Part shown: positions 31,410 through 43,383 of the stretch, piece by piece
How positions within the stretch are numbered: position 1 is the stretch's first letter
Layout of the letters: every line of letters begins with the position of its first letter
NCBI GenBank assembly: GCA_022478985.1
Contig: JAKSZP010009590.1
Location: 1 to 64,000, forward strand
Length of the DNA stretch: 64,000 nucleotides
Source of the DNA: Massospora cicadina
Taxonomy: Eukaryota > Entomophthoromycota > Entomophthoromycetes > Entomophthorales > Entomophthoraceae
Direction of reading: 5' to 3'
Translations under genes and position numbers: made by a program
Notes under the pieces: generated by a model
The model's input: the letters and a program-made list of their open reading frames with translations, nothing else
Database searches by the model: none
Told to the model about the DNA's origin: nothing

Positions 31410-32447
31410 TCCGCTCTGATTTTTATCTGATAACATTGATCCTGTTGTACAAAAGGGATCCATCGATTAGGGCACCATTGTCCCATGTCCCCAGGGCGAC
31501 TGCAATTAAAACAACTTACCCCATAGGGCCTGCGTCTGTGCTTAATATAAGTTGGCCCACACGGAAGGTTGACCTGAAGATGATTGGCATAACCAGACCC
31601 ACATTGGTAGAACGCCTGCTGCCAATCAGCATATTTAGGACTGAAGCAGTAGTTAGCCAGTTGTTGGCCAGCAGTTATGGAGTGGATGTTAAACTCCGGT
31701 GAGTAACCTGGCAGAACCTGCACCAACCCGTTAATTCCCCCCACATGATTAGGGTTGACAATGGCTACAGTGTGAATCTTCTCGATATTGGAGGAGAGAA
31801 AACTACAGCTAAGTGACACACAAACTGAACAAGTTTAAGAAGAGGTACATCGTCCTCCAACAATAGGGCCATGATATTGTAAAGCTCAAGGTATGGCTTC
31901 ACTGCAGAGGACATTGTAATGCACACATTGACTTCAGATAAAATCCCTGCCCATGCAACACGGGAGCTTCCGCTGTAAATTGCTCAGCAAATGTGGTGAG
32001 GGTCTCATTTCACAGAAACCTGATGGTCAAGAACTTGGCCTTCCACTGCACATCTTTGCAGTTCTGCTTAACAACAGAAGCATCATCTTCTTGACTTCTT
32101 GGTATGTAATGGAACTGCATGAAAGGTAACAGACAACTTGATCAGCACTCCTGACATCCAAGGTGGAGATCAACAGTTTTTTCCTCCGCCAGTCTGAGGT
32201 TCCTTCAGTCGCAAACTCAGGTTGCCTAAAGAACCCATGAATATTTTCTTAGTGATCAAATGGTGGCAGCTTATCACTGCAAACATCCTGGAGCAGCTCA
32301 CCTTGTCTTTTAAGCACAGTATCCAGAGCAAGTTTAACTCTTCATATGCAACAGGCCCAGCGTCCCATGCAGATTCCTTATCAAAGCAACCTGGATGCGA
32401 CATAGCCAGCAAGTGAGTTTTCATCATATTGTAATTGATCAATGGGC
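31406..32447 (-). pseudogene. gag of Gypsy B
   Basis: The C-terminal frame (31819-31406) contains the knuckle CFNCSRPGDMGQWCP, where the zinc-binding His of CX2CX4HX4C is replaced by Asp, and ends IKIRAE at the same stop as in A. The capsid part (31900-32250) is in fragments. The N-terminal region (32170-32589 frame) contains the gag start but runs over the primer-binding site, so that long frame is partly accidental. Confidence 0.78.
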
Positions 32448-32464
32448 CCCCTGTAAGAGCACCA
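32448..32464 (-). other. primer-binding site of B
   Basis: Minus strand TGGTGCTCTTACAGGGG, one base shorter than the A and C sites and otherwise the same but for one base. Adjacent to the 5' LTR. Confidence 0.7.
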
Positions 32465-32468
32465 CGGT

Positions 32469-33075
32469 TGTGATTTTGGTGATACCCTATATATCCGCCA
32501 AGGGTTTTCGCACAGGGTTGTGCCCACTGAGCAATTATAATGGACAATATGAAGATCGTCAGTTCCTCTGAACGCTCGTAAATAAACAACTATAATAACT
32601 AGGGAGCAATTTTCCCATTAACTCTTTTTTATTTTTTTTAATAATCTCAGAGGATCTCTTCTAGTCCTCTCCCTCTTACTTCCTTTTTCTCAACTCTAAA
32701 AAAATCCCTCCTTCACAATCCTCTCATATTGCTGATATCTTAGCAACCTCAGTTGTTACTGACTCTTTTGCTTAGTTTATTCGTTCTGCAGTATTCTCAT
32801 TGGTTTTGGATTTTTGTTCTTCAACTCTTTATTGACTGGATTTGAGGCAATCTAAATTATCTTTGAGAATGTTGATATCACCTTATCACCCTATTTTGAA
32901 GGCGATCCAATAATGACCCATTCTAACCCAATATCGCCTCATCCTAAGGCAATTGAATACTTGTAGCTCTGAAACATCCTCAGCAGATTCTGCCCATTGA
33001 ATCTTCGGCGGAATTCCTCCAATAATCCGTTGGTCATAATTATGGCTTATCATCCAGTCATATAGATTTTTGACA
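32469..33075 (-). repeat. 5' LTR of B (607 bp)
   Basis: Sister of 25577-26186. Ends TTTTTGACA, followed by the CTAAG duplication. Confidence 0.92.
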
Positions 33076-33312
33076 CTAAGCTATCTAAATTTTGAACCTT
33101 GGCATTTCAAATACTATTATCAATTTACTAAGTGTGTTCTCTCTTTTACCCTCACGTGGCACCTAATAAATATCTATAAACACTAAACCTTTAAAGTATT
33201 TATATGCTTAAGTTATTTTAGTATAAGTGGTGAAAAAAGCCCCTCAAATATATTGTTGGATTTGAGGCAAAAAGCACCAGTGAGACTCTTTACAAGCCAA
33301 AAATCCAGCAAG

Positions 33313-33330
33313 TGATGCTCACAATAGGGG
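33313..33330 (+). other. primer-binding site of D
   Basis: TGATGCTCACAATAGGGG, two bases after the 5' LTR. 15 of 18 bases match the A/C site. It fixes D on the plus strand. Confidence 0.7.
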
Positions 33331-33860
33331 CACCTGTACACCACACAAAATGTACAAAAATATGGAGGGTGTTGGGGATGGTAGCTAATCTAGCCTTTTT
33401 GCTGATGTTAACCCTAAGCAACCTAGTATGAAACAACAGCTAGCCAGTGCTTTGTCTCACCTTAAAAGGCACAAGCAGCACTCACTACAATGCCCTGTTA
33501 TTAAAAACCCCTCTTTGAGACAAGATCATACCTGGTGAAGGCAGTATTGCCTCCTTCCTTTATGTTTATAAATCTGTAATAAAAGGAACAGCTGACCAGT
33601 AAAAAATCCAGTAAATTCTTCTCTGCTTGAATCAAATAGCTCAAGAAAGGATGGTCCCCACCATGGTCAACCTCAGCACTTGGGCAGAGCTTAAGCAAGC
33701 GTTGCTTGAAGAATTTTGTCTCAAACAAAGTTTGCAATAACAAAAAAGCTATTATGTGACTTAGTTTGCAAGAGGGAGAATTGATCACCTCTTTTGTTAA
33801 GCGCTTCTATAATATAGCTCGGCCTTTGTTGCTTACCTAAATACTCCCTCTCAATGATTC
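33331..33860 (+). pseudogene. gag of D, part 1
   Basis: Broken frames still read a retrotransposon gag: MVNLSTWAELKQALLEEF (about 33661-33715) and ELITSFVKRFYNIARPLL (about 33775-33830), matching the W-x2-L-x2-AL-x2-EF and S-V-x-RF spacing of the Ty3/Gypsy gag family. Element C is inserted at 33860. The frame continues across it (ending LN, then DAIAAILAGLHLIPSW at 40395). Confidence 0.75.
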
Positions 33861-34408
33861 TGTTATAATTTATGGTAGTATCATTAGGATCTGCCATAAG
33901 GGACACACAAGTTGAGCCCACTAAACAACAGACAGATGATATGGGGATTGTCCATCCTTTAAACACAAAGGATATTTAGAAGTAGAAGCAATTACCCTGA
34001 CAACACTTTTTATTTATTTAATAATTACAGTGACCTCTTGCTGTTCTGTTCTCTCTCTACTATTAACAACCTCCTCTTTCAATCGCCCATCTCACTTATA
34101 TATCAGCAACTTTGGATGATACCATTCTTATAACTTAGGCTATTCTATTCTACTGATTCTCCTTAGTTTCATCTTGTTATTCTTCAATTCTCTGTCGCCC
34201 TAATTTGAGGCGATATAAATTATATTTGTCAAATGTCAATATCACTTATCACCTTATTTGGAGGCGTCCAATAACAGCCCATTATAACCCAATATTTCCT
34301 CATCTCAAGGTGCTCGAATACTTATAAATTTTACCCTAGTCATCATATTCTCACCATTTCATCATAAATTTTCAGGGCTTATTCTCCAGTCATATTCGAA
34401 TCTTGACA
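33861..34408 (-). repeat. 3' LTR of C
   Basis: Starts TGTTATAATTTATGG, ends ATCTTGACA. A CCCCTCCCC run (purine tract on the minus strand) follows. Confidence 0.93.
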
Positions 34409-34477
34409 TTACCCCTCCCCTTTGATTGGATGATAAGCTTACTATCGTTTATACACTTGGATGAACTTCACGTGTAC

Positions 34478-35560
34478 TCAATTATTGATTAGACTACTTG
34501 CTGAGTCTTTGATGGTATATGCATCAATACCAGTTTTCTCAATAATTTTGAACAGCCCAAACCAGATATTGGCCAGCTTGTGTTTCTTCCCAAACCTGTG
34601 CTGGTCGTGGAACAAAACCATCTCACCTTCTTGGAATTGGGTCAACCCACTAGGTTGTACTTGATTGGAAGCCCGCTTTCTAATCTTTTTGGCCAAGCTA
34701 AATGAGTACGCTTCCATTTTCAACTTGATCAATGTGTCAGCTAAATTTGTCAAGTAACAGTGGTGATCCATTCCACTGGTATCTTATATGAACAAATAAA
34801 GCAAGGCTGGAAGAGCGGGGTGCCATCTGTATAACAGTTGAAAGAGGCTCTTTTCCATAGTGGAATGGTAGCTGATATTCTAAGCAAAAACAGCATTAGA
34901 CAGGAGGGAACTCCAATCAGAGGGTCTATCAGTTACCAGCTTCCTAAGGATGTTCACCAGCGTCTCATTAACCCGTTTGACCATACGTTGGACTTGAGGT
35001 GATATGGAGTCATCAGAACCCTGCAGATTTCCATAGGCTCATTCAATCTGGGGAGGATGTGTGAGGTGAAGTTGGTTCCATATTGGTAAGAATGAACTGA
35101 GGGCAGCCATTTCACTGGATAATACATTACATTACGAACTTGGCCACTGTAACCACCTCCAGATCCCATATTGCCCGCTCTTCAACCCACCTGGTCAAGT
35201 GGTCGATAGCCATCAGAATGTACATACACCAGTTAGCTCCCATTGGCAGAGGCCTTAAAAACATCAAGGGAAAACGTATGCCAAGCAAAGTGTGTGGTTT
35301 CACTAACCAGTACAAGGTCTTCTGGCGGAATGGCTTCTCCACTTGGCACTGGTGGCAACAGAAAATTTTTCGAGCATGTTGAATTTCATGCTTTCCCAAT
35401 AGTACTGAGGGCGCAACAAATCCATTGTTTTGTGCACACCAACATGTCTGACTGCCTTGTGGGCGCTCATAATAGTCCTGGGCCACGCTGAGGGTGACGG
35501 AAAATTCACTATAGAATCGCCAATCTACGTGTACAGCTCCCCATTCCATTTGAAGGTATT
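34478..35560 (-). pseudogene. integrase of Gypsy C
   Basis: The frame 35549-35127 has the core start (QCQVEKPFRQKT, MAIDHLTRWVEERAIWDLEVVTV); the zinc finger part precedes it in other frames. The C-terminal frame (34771-34478) reads HDQHRFGKKHKLANIWFGLF, the end domain. The part with the second Asp and Glu (34950-35170) is frameshifted. Confidence 0.83.
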
Positions 35561-35879
35561 CATTTGCATTTTATTTAACGCTTTAACCACTTTGGCAGTT
35601 CGTCGTCATATTTCCTGCTGAGCATTTTATCTAATATCACATTGCTGAGATCCTCCATCATGGCAATGGTCAGCAATCGAGATAAACAGTCAGCGTTCTG
35701 ATGCTTTACTACTGGGCATTGAAGGATGTCGAAGTCATAAGCTTACAGCTTAAGGGCCCACTGAGATAAACGCCCTTCAGGATCTTTGAGGTTCTGCAAC
35801 CAATGTAATGATACATGATCCATTATGACTTAAACTTTACCCCATTCAAGTAGACACTAAATTGCTTATATTCATAGAT

Positions 35880-36180
35880 CACAACTAAGCACTCCTACTC
35901 AGTAACAGTATAATTATGCTCATGGCAGTTCTGACTTCAACTGCAGTATGCAGAGTGATGCACCTCTTCCTTGTCATCTTTCTAAAAAAGTACTGCCCAA
36001 CAGCGGAAAGGGACGCATCCATCTGAATGATAAACTCCCAACTAAAGTTCAGATATTGTAGCACTGGTGCACTGATCAATGCCATACAAAGTATATCAAA
36101 AGCGGATGGATGACGTTCCATCCATTCAAACACAGCGTCCTTTTTTAACAACTCAAATATTGGCCCTAAAATACAGTTAA
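35880..36180 (-). pseudogene. RNase H of Gypsy C
   Basis: The frame 36151-35885 includes FEWMERHPSAFDILCMALISAPVLQY and FSWEFIIQMDASLSAVG, the RT-to-RNase H transition seen in A and B. The rest is out of frame. Confidence 0.75.
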
Positions 36181-36189
36181 ATTAGGGAT

Positions 36190-36930
36190 AAAGCGCCGGT
36201 AGTAACCAACCATTCCCAAAAATACCAGTATGTTGCATTTACTATTGGGAGTAGTCATTTTGCTGATGGCCTCCACCTTAGCCATCTGTGGTTTCAGCCC
36301 TTTAGAGTCTACCACGAACCCCAGGTATTCCAGCTGATGTTTGAAGAAGTTACATTTCTGAGGTTTAATTTTAATATTCTCCTCAGCCAGCTGGTGGAAT
36401 ACTGCTTCTAGGTGGTCGTTATGCTCTGAAAAGGTTTAATAGAAAACGTTAAATTGTTCAGGTATACATGGAATCATGACAGTTTCAGGTCACCAAAAAT
36501 AGTATCCATGGATCACTGAAATGTATCTGTGGCGTTGCACAGCCCTTGAGGCATCCGCGTTGGTTGAAAAAGGCCTTTGGAGGTAATTACAGTGCATTTT
36601 TCTTGATCTGCCGCAGGTAACTCAATTTTCCCAGTAACCTGATAACAAGACCATCGCTAATAAAGTAACAAGCTCCCCCTAATCAATCCAAAGCATTGTT
36701 GATCCGTGGCAAAGGATATGAGTCCTTTTTTATAATACTATTGAGCTTTCAGTAGTCTATTGCTATGCAGTTGGTGCCGTCCTTCTTTTTACAATCAGAA
36801 TGGGCGAGGCCAACAGACCCTTGGACAGTTTGAGCATTCCTTGCTACAAAAACTTATCAATTTTCTCAGTGACAATGTCTTCCAATCCCTCAATCAGCGG
36901 ATTAGCCTAGACCTTATGGGGGGATGATAT
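36190..36930 (-). pseudogene. reverse transcriptase of Gypsy C, badly decayed
   Basis: No frame over 60 residues survives. DNA similarity to the RT of B runs through this segment (for example the stretch around 36290-36360 against 29380-29460, and 36530-36620 against 29620-29720). The YLDD-coding site near 36460 carries an insertion or shift. Confidence 0.65.
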
Positions 36931-37560
36931 CCTGTGTTTAATCGATAGACCATCCTTTAAGCGCACCCTAAATTGATATTATTAACAGCAAAAATCTCCT
37001 TGTACTTCTGATATAAAGCTATCACTTGTTCTTTTTGTTCTTCTAATAGCTATATTAAGTTCTTCCATGATACCAATGTCATTACACTGGTTGGCGACTC
37101 AACTGTTAGGTCAAATTCATCTAATGAACCAAAGTCATGAACCTGAAGGACCTCCTCAATTCGAGAAAGTGTAAATATGCCACTATTTGGTGTCAGTGAA
37201 ATTGCATTGGTTCTCTCTGAAGATTCACTGTAAAACCTTTTAATTCTCCATGACCTGGTATTATAATCTATGGAGCCACAAGAGGCTCAAGCCATGTTTG
37301 ATGATAAAGCCTAATGACCTCCCCATAAAGACCCACAGGCACTTCCACTTTTAACTTGGTGTCAACTAGAACTTGCTGTCCAGAAGGAATATATATAAAC
37401 CCTGCAGCTCGGAGAGGTAGCCCTTGGTATTTATATATCTGCCAGGGAAGGGGCCAAGTCTTGCTTTTCAGTTGATAATAGCAAATTGGCATCACCCCAT
37501 CACTATATGCAAGGTTATGTGGCCCATGTGCACCGGATACTTTGGCACTATTCTAAAAGT
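36931..37560 (-). pseudogene. protease-to-RT linker of Gypsy C
   Basis: One 75-residue frame (37495-37268) reads YQGLPLRAAGFIYIPSGQQ and VEVPVGLYGEVIRLYHQTWL. The same segment occurs in B (around 30390-30530) and A (around 6520-6640) at DNA level, so it is a genuine but unnamed part of pol. Confidence 0.6.
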
Positions 37561-38305
37561 AAAGTAAATTAAGATCCAATGACCCAAAATGGCAAGAGTT
37601 TCCTCCGTCATATTATTGACAGCCCCAAAATGTCACAGGAAAGAAGTTACAATTAGCAAGTTGTAATTTTTGTTTGGTATCACAATCACTGGAGATACAA
37701 CAATGAACCCAAACCGCAAAGGTAGCGCACTGTATGCTCCCTCAGTGATAGTGCTTTCTGCTCCAACAGTCCCGTACACCATTTGATGGCACACATCAGG
37801 TTTTAACGTCAACTTTACCATCAACTTAGTGAAACTATATTGACTGGAGCACCTGTATTTATTATTGAGCAAACTCCATTTTTTTCTACGAAAATATCAC
37901 AGTATGTACACTTGGAATAAAAAAATTATGGACTGTTTAATACGTGGACATTTACGGGATCTCTTTTTCAAAAAACTCATTATTCCCTCACCAACTTTGG
38001 GACATTCTTAAACAATGACATCTACCATAAGGACAACGTTTACTCCTTTCAGAGTTAGCACATCCATGACAGAATCCGACTTGTCCAAGGAAGCTTGATC
38101 AAGCATTGGTAGGCATATGGCTTCAGTTGCTCTGATGATTTTCATCCACCATGGCCTTAGCTTGAGCTTGTGTCACTACATTCACTCCTCTAACTGGCTG
38201 CTGTTATAAAATTCCATCATTGTACTGATGGACTTCCACGGGATGTACTATTATTTGATTTAGGGACGTTTGGGGTTGAGATTGTGGAGGTAGAGAGTCC
38301 CATCT
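37561..38305 (-). pseudogene. protease ORF of Gypsy C
   Basis: The frame 37872-37633 gives KLTLKPDVCHQMVYGTVGAE and NYNLLIVTSFL. Just upstream in a shifted frame the active site reads IINTGAPVNIV: the catalytic Asp is Asn here while Thr is kept. That contrasts with DMGA in A and B. The pol start lies in the junction hairpin. Inactive. Confidence 0.75.
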
Positions 38306-38309
38306 CTAC
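38290..38309 (-). promoter_or_regulatory. gag/pol junction hairpin, element C
   Basis: Same 20 bases as in A and B, although the surrounding gag and pol have diverged strongly. Confidence 0.6.
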
Positions 38310-39824
38310 TCCGCTCCATCTTTTTCCTGGTAGTATTGCTATTATTCCATGTAGTGCACAAGACGGTTAGGGCAGTTTCATGCCAAGTGGCCAGGGCGAC
38401 CACAATCATAGCAACTAACCCCATAAGAGCCACATCCTTGATTTTCATAAGAGGGTCCAGTTTTGAAAGTTTGGGGACGTTTGGCATAACCATGGTCAGG
38501 TCAGTAAGATGATTGCTAGGATTCAGCATAATTAGGTCCTGGTCAGTAGTAAGGTTGCTGACAATTTTTGTAACCAGCCATGGGGCAGTAGTCGAACTGT
38601 TGAGAATAATCAAGCTGAGGATGAGGCGTGGAATTATAGTAAGGCCGGAGGTTGCTAGGTGGAACATGGGCCAGATGACAGTATTCTCCTGAATAAGAGG
38701 GTACATTAGAGGCGGTAGTTTTTGTTCCATATTTGGCGGCGGATAATTAGGGGATATGCGGCGCAAGAACTTTACAATTTAGAGCAGGAGAACGTCATCA
38801 TCCAGAATTAGCAAAATGACTTTATGAATCTCATTATAGCTTCACTACAGAGGTCATTGTGATGCACATGTTGGCTTCCACTAAGTATCCTGCCCCGATC
38901 ATCATGTGAGCTTCCGTCATAAAATAATAAGCAATTTTCCATGAGGGTCTCATTATGGCAGAATCCAATTTTCAAGAATTCCGCCTTTCTCTAAGACATC
39001 TTTGAGGTGCCCCCAAACAGTCAAAGCACAGTATCTTCTACATCTTGGTAGATAACAGAGCTACTTGGGAGGTAACAGGTGACTTGATTGGCACTTTTAA
39101 CATCCAAGGCAGATATTAACAGTTTTGCTTTCCATCAATCAATGCGCTTTTTGCTGACATTTCAAACCATTTGAAAAAGCCATGTTTATTCCCATTTTAA
39201 TCAAACGGAGGCAGTTTCTTAATATCGACCTCCTTGTCCCGTTCACATGCATGACTTTTTGTGGCATACTGAGGAATGGGTCGAGATCCAAAAGCAGTTT
39301 CTCAATGAGAAGCTGGTCCAGCAGAAGCTGGATGTCCGCTGCTTTGGAGGTAATGTGGCCTTTTGCCATGGGTAGCACCACCATCACTGGAGGGAATTGG
39401 CGCTCTGACTCATACTCATATCCAGAGCTACCATCCTGGGTGTAGCTCCTCTCAGTGTCATATTCCTCAACATATTGTACCCCCCTTTGTCATTCTTCTT
39501 CTTCCCAATGAGAGGGCTGTTAGGTAATGGTCAATTTTTACTTCATAAGATGTAGTTGTTTGGTGGTGTCATCCAAGTGATTGGTTAGTTCCTTGTTTAG
39601 TTGTCCCAAAACTTGCATCTGACTAAACGTGCTATTGAGCTGATGAATAATGGCATTCTGCTCTAAAAGATGTTCATCCTGTTTCTTAAATAATGCATCT
39701 AAAGTGAGTTTGAGTTCCTCATATTCAACTGGTGCAGTGGATCATGAAGATTCCCCAGCAAAGCAGGCTTTTATGGGACATAGCCGGCAACTGGAGATTA
39801 TGATTTAGTGGTTGATCAATGAAA
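38306..39824 (-). pseudogene. gag of Gypsy C
   Basis: The knuckle near 38365-38420 reads CYDCGRPGHLA, then a TGA, then NCPNR, a CX2CX4HX4C motif with one residue turned into stop (TGG to TGA fits). The capsid region (38800-39180) is homologous to A and B at DNA level. The long frames at 38260-38766 and 39139-39387 are in other phases and are at least partly accidental. Confidence 0.68.
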
Positions 39825-39842
39825 CCCCTGTAGTGAGCACCA
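39825..39842 (-). other. primer-binding site of C
   Basis: Minus strand TGGTGCTCACTACAGGGG, identical to element A. Confidence 0.82.
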
Positions 39843-39843
39843 C

Positions 39844-40394
39844 TGTTATAACTTTGGGCGGTATTGTTAGGAACCGCCATAAGGGTCACACAGGGTGAAC
39901 CCACTGAACAGCAGACAGATGATATGGGGATCGTCAGTCCTTTGAACACACTGGAAATTAAAAGAAAATAGGAGTAATTTCCCTAACAACACCTCTTATT
40001 TAATTAATAATTGCAGCGACCTCTTGCTGTTCCTTTCTCTCTCTACTATTAACAAGCACCTCTTTCAATCACCCATCTCGCTTATATATCATTGACTTCA
40101 GATGATATCATTCTCATAACTTAGGCTATTATATTCTGCCGATTCTCCTTAGTTTTGGCTTGTTATTCTTCAACTCTCTATCACCTAATTTTTTGCGTTC
40201 TAAAATATATTTTTTAAATGTCAACATCACCTTATTGCCTTATTTGGAGGTGATCTAATAACAACCCGTTATAATCCAATATCGCCTCATCTCAAGGCCC
40301 TCAAATACTTTAAAATATTACCTAGTCGGCAGATTCTGACCATTCTGTTGTAACTCTTCAGGGCTTTTCATCAAGTAGTATTGAAATCTTGACA
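39844..40394 (-). repeat. 5' LTR of C
   Basis: Sister of 33861-34408. Starts TGTTATAACTTTGG, ends ATCTTGACA. Confidence 0.93.
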
Positions 40395-41111
40395 GATGCT
40401 ATTGCAGCTATCTTGGCTGGCTTGCATCTCATCCCTTCTTGGCAATGCATCTCTCTTCCATAAAGAGAACTTTCAAAACAGTATAGTATATCAAGGAGAC
40501 TTTATTAGCAGTTGCAGATATCTATGAGCTTGACCCTACACAAGAATTTTTGAGCTAAGCATTTACGCCCACCAATTTAGCGTCTACTACAGCTGTTTCC
40601 CTCTGGAAACCTGCTTCTGCGGAGTTGCAATCACAAAATGCTTCTTCTTCTCATAAAGATAGTCAGATGGTAATGGCTGCAATGGGGCAGTGCTCCCCTT
40701 CATTTTCAGTTCAAAACACTCAGTTGAAAAAGCAATTGTCCCCTTGCATTGCCCATTTTCCTTCTTCAGAGCAGCCTTCCCAAGAGGTCCTAAAGCCGGC
40801 TCCAAAGCCTAAACCCCTTTCTCAGGTCTCAATAGCCCCCACTAACAATGGGTTGAATGACCAGCTCACAAAGGCTAAACCACCTGTTTCACAGAAGCAC
40901 ACAGCTACAGAGCGGCCCAAAACTGTTGAAGTTAAAGCATCCACCTCCACGGTGCTATCCCCCTCAACCTCTCATTCAGCTAAATCTAGTCTGCAACTTG
41001 TCTCCATGAGGCAGCACCAATCCCCTACTTTGAAGGTCGAAACTCGAGCTGTGACCATTCCAACGCCTCCCCCAAAAGTTAATAAGGTGGAGGAGCAACC
41101 CCAAAACCAAT
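40395..41111 (+). pseudogene. gag of D, part 2
   Basis: Continues part 1: DAIAAILAGLHLIPSW, then ETLLAVADIYELDPTQEFLS with a stop at 40556, then an open frame from 40625 rich in Ser, Pro, Lys and Gln (a typical unstructured gag C-terminal region), up to the insertion of element I. The frame shown as ending at 41146 uses a few codons of element I; the true continuation starts at 43379. Confidence 0.7.
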
Positions 41112-41116
41112 CATCC

Positions 41117-42170
41117 TGTCAGAAATTCGACTATGGGCTCTGCTAGTTGGCAGGCTAACAAGTATGAAGACTGGTCAGCGCTTGCCTTTTCGCCTTAGGT
41201 GATGGGGCCAGCAGTGCTGGCTAACACCTTGGTGTCTCACCCATGCCATTTGGGGATCCCCTAGCCTAAACTTCAACCAACAAAATAAATAATAAACTTA
41301 TAACAAAATGTAAAATAGGCAAAAGATATTTATTGAAAGGGAAGCGCCAGGTATTTATACTATTTACAAAAGGGCTACTGCACCCACCGCTGACCTATCA
41401 GCTCTTCCACTGGTTCTTCCAGCCAACCACTCTTTTTCTTCTTCTACTACATTATTCTCTTCCCTGGCATCGGCCCTCTTGCTCTACCCTTCCCAATGTC
41501 CAAATTAGTTTTGGCTCATCCTTGGCCTTAAGTTGCCGGTAAGCCATATAAACAATAATCTAAATTTATGTCAAATTTGGGTTCGACCTTCAAGTTGATA
41601 TAAATGGATGGAAACAACTTCAGTCGCTCGTTTTGACTCAGAATATCTCAGCATCTCACCAACATCTCTTCTCGACTTATCTCAGTTGACAGATTAGGAA
41701 TTGCATTATTCAGGCGATGATGAATGTACTACACGAGGCACTGGAAACAACCTCAGCCACCTCAAAATCATAATTGTTGGATCTACCAACATCAGATCAT
41801 CAGGCAGAGAATTCATAGATGAATGATTGAAGTGAATACATTGGCTTTCCGCTGTAAATCCCACAACAGACCACAAATGGCAGTTGGCATCAACCACTGA
41901 TTCTGCTGACTGATATCAATTGGATTATCATCGGCTATTAGTCACCAGTGATCCTTATACTAATTTGGGGCCACTGATTGGCCCCACTCAAACCTAATTC
42001 AAAACTCAGCGGAATACTAATTTTGGCTCAACCCAAATTGGGGAGCAACTAACCAGTAATCATATTAAATAACACGAGATTCAGTCAATAGGCTATTCTG
42101 CCAGGATTGGCTATTTCATCCCAAATAACGATTGATCATTGGAGGATTCCATCTGGTTAAAATTCTGACA
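41117..42170 (-). repeat. LTR of element I, left (3' LTR)
   Basis: Aligns over its whole length with 42362-43378. Small plus-strand frames inside (41333-41542) are not conserved between the copies. Confidence 0.94.
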
Positions 42171-42361
42171 TTTCCCCCACTTAACCAGATGGTAATCCTC
42201 CTAATTCCAACCTCATTGTGGGCCGGGCATCCAGGGCTTTCCCCTCCCCGCCACCAACAACTGCTGGAACCAAAAGCACAGTGGTGCATCGCTGCCACCT
42301 CTTCACTAATCTATTAGATACTTAAGCACCAACCAGCAGAGTCCCCTGTAATGAGCACCAA
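42171..42361 (-). other. internal region of element I
   Basis: 191 bases. The plus strand begins TTTCCCCCAC (purine tract on the minus strand). Its right end, 42343-42360, is the primer-binding site TGGTGCTCATTACAGGGG on the minus strand, 17 of 18 bases as in A and C. A proline-rich open stretch is too short to be a gene. Confidence 0.85.
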
Positions 42362-43378
42362 TGTCAGAAAATTGACTATGGGATCTGCTAGTTGGCAGGC
42401 TAACCAGTATGAAGACTGGCCAGCCCTTGTTATTTCATCTTAGGCGTTTGGGCCAGCAGCACTGGCTAAACACTTGGCATGTCACCCGCGCCATTTGGGG
42501 GATCCCCCATCCTCATTCCCTAAACAACGAAATAAATATAAACTTAAGTTATAAAAGAGAATGAGAAAAGTGAGATCTTTATTGAAAGGGAAGCGCCAGG
42601 TATTTATACTATTTACAAAAGGGCTACTGCGCCTACTGCCGACCTATTGGCTCTTCCACTGGTTCTTCCAGCCAACCACTCATCTTCTTCTTCTAATACA
42701 TTATTATCTTCCCTAGCATTGACCCTCTCACTCCATCCTTCCCGATGTCCAAATTAATTTTAGCTCATCCTCAGCCTTAAATCGCCAGTGATTTATATAA
42801 GTAATTAAATCTAATTAAACGTCAAATTTGGATTTGACCTTTGAGTTAATAATAATGCACTGGAAATAACTTCATTTTCTCACTTTAACTCAGAATATCT
42901 CAGCATCTCGCCAACATCCTTTCTCATTTTATCTTAATATTAAACAAGGCACCGGAAACAACTTTGGCCACCTCTAACTCATAAGTGTTGGATCCACCAA
43001 CATCAGATTATCAGGCAATAATTCATGGATAAACGATTGAAGCAAATACATTGGCTTTCTGCCAGAAATCCCACAATGGACCATGAATGGCAGTTGGCGT
43101 CACCACTGATTCTGCTGACTGATATCAATTGGATCATCCTCAGCTATTAGTCACCGGTGATCATTATACTAATTTGGGTCCACCAATTGGCCCCACTTAA
43201 ACCTAATACAAACTCAGCAGAATAAAAATTTTGGCATAACCCAAATTGGGGAGCAACTAACCAGCAATCATATCAAATAACATGAAATTCATTCAATAAG
43301 CCATTACGCCAGTATTGGCCATTTCATCCCAAATAATGACTAATCATTGGAGGATATAATATGGTTTAAATTCCGACA
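42362..43378 (-). repeat. LTR of element I, right (5' LTR)
   Basis: Begins TGTCAGAAAATTG, ends TTCCGACA, followed by CATCC. Roughly one base in ten differs from the left LTR. Confidence 0.94.
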
Positions 43379-43383
43379 CATCC

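Larger units (their letters stand above)
25577..33075 (-). mobile_element. Ty3/Gypsy retrotransposon B, complete, decayed
   Basis: Two LTRs of about 610 bp (25577-26186 and 32469-33075) flank gag-pol on the minus strand. Perfect target duplication CTAAG at 25572-25576 and 33076-33080, inside the 5' LTR of D. The pol is closely related to A and C. It also contains a 1.3 kb foreign block next to the 3' LTR. Confidence 0.95.
25129..33310 (+). repeat. 5' LTR of D, split by Gypsy B
   Basis: The pieces 25129-25576 and 33081-33310 give 678 bp and align with 47248-47931 (684 bp). Begins TGTCAG, ends AAAAATCCAGCA. The break is exactly at the CTAAG duplication of B. Confidence 0.94.
33861..40394 (-). 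mobile_element. Ty3/Gypsy retrotransposon C, complete, heavily decayed
   Basis: LTRs 33861-34408 (548 bp) and 39844-40394 (551 bp), gag-pol on the minus strand, primer-binding site at 39825-39842. Target duplications GATTC (33856-33860) and GATGC (40395-40399) differ by one base and lie inside gag of D. Closest relative of B and A. Frames are more broken than in B. Confidence 0.93.
41117..43378 (-). mobile_element. mini LTR retrotransposon I without coding region (2.26 kb)
   Basis: Two LTRs, 41117-42170 (1054 bp) and 42362-43378 (1017 bp), enclose only 191 bp. The inner part has a purine tract next to the left LTR and an 18-base primer-binding site next to the right LTR, and no gene. Perfect target duplication CATCC at 41112-41116 and 43379-43383. 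The LTR ends are an 8-base inverted repeat (TGTCAGAA and TTCTGACA). Non-autonomous, like TRIM or SMART elements but with much longer LTRs. It would need proteins of a partner element. Confidence 0.94.

Noticed and set aside
32170..32589. 139-residue minus-strand frame as the gag N-terminus of B
   Set aside because: It starts inside the 5' LTR and crosses the primer-binding site, which cannot be coding in an LTR element.
38260..38766. 168-residue minus-strand frame in element C as gag
   Set aside because: The CCHC knuckle of C is in another frame; this frame has no gag features and probably results from low stop density.
41333..42317. Small plus- and minus-strand frames in element I as genes
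   Set aside because: They lie in LTRs and are not conserved between the two LTR copies.
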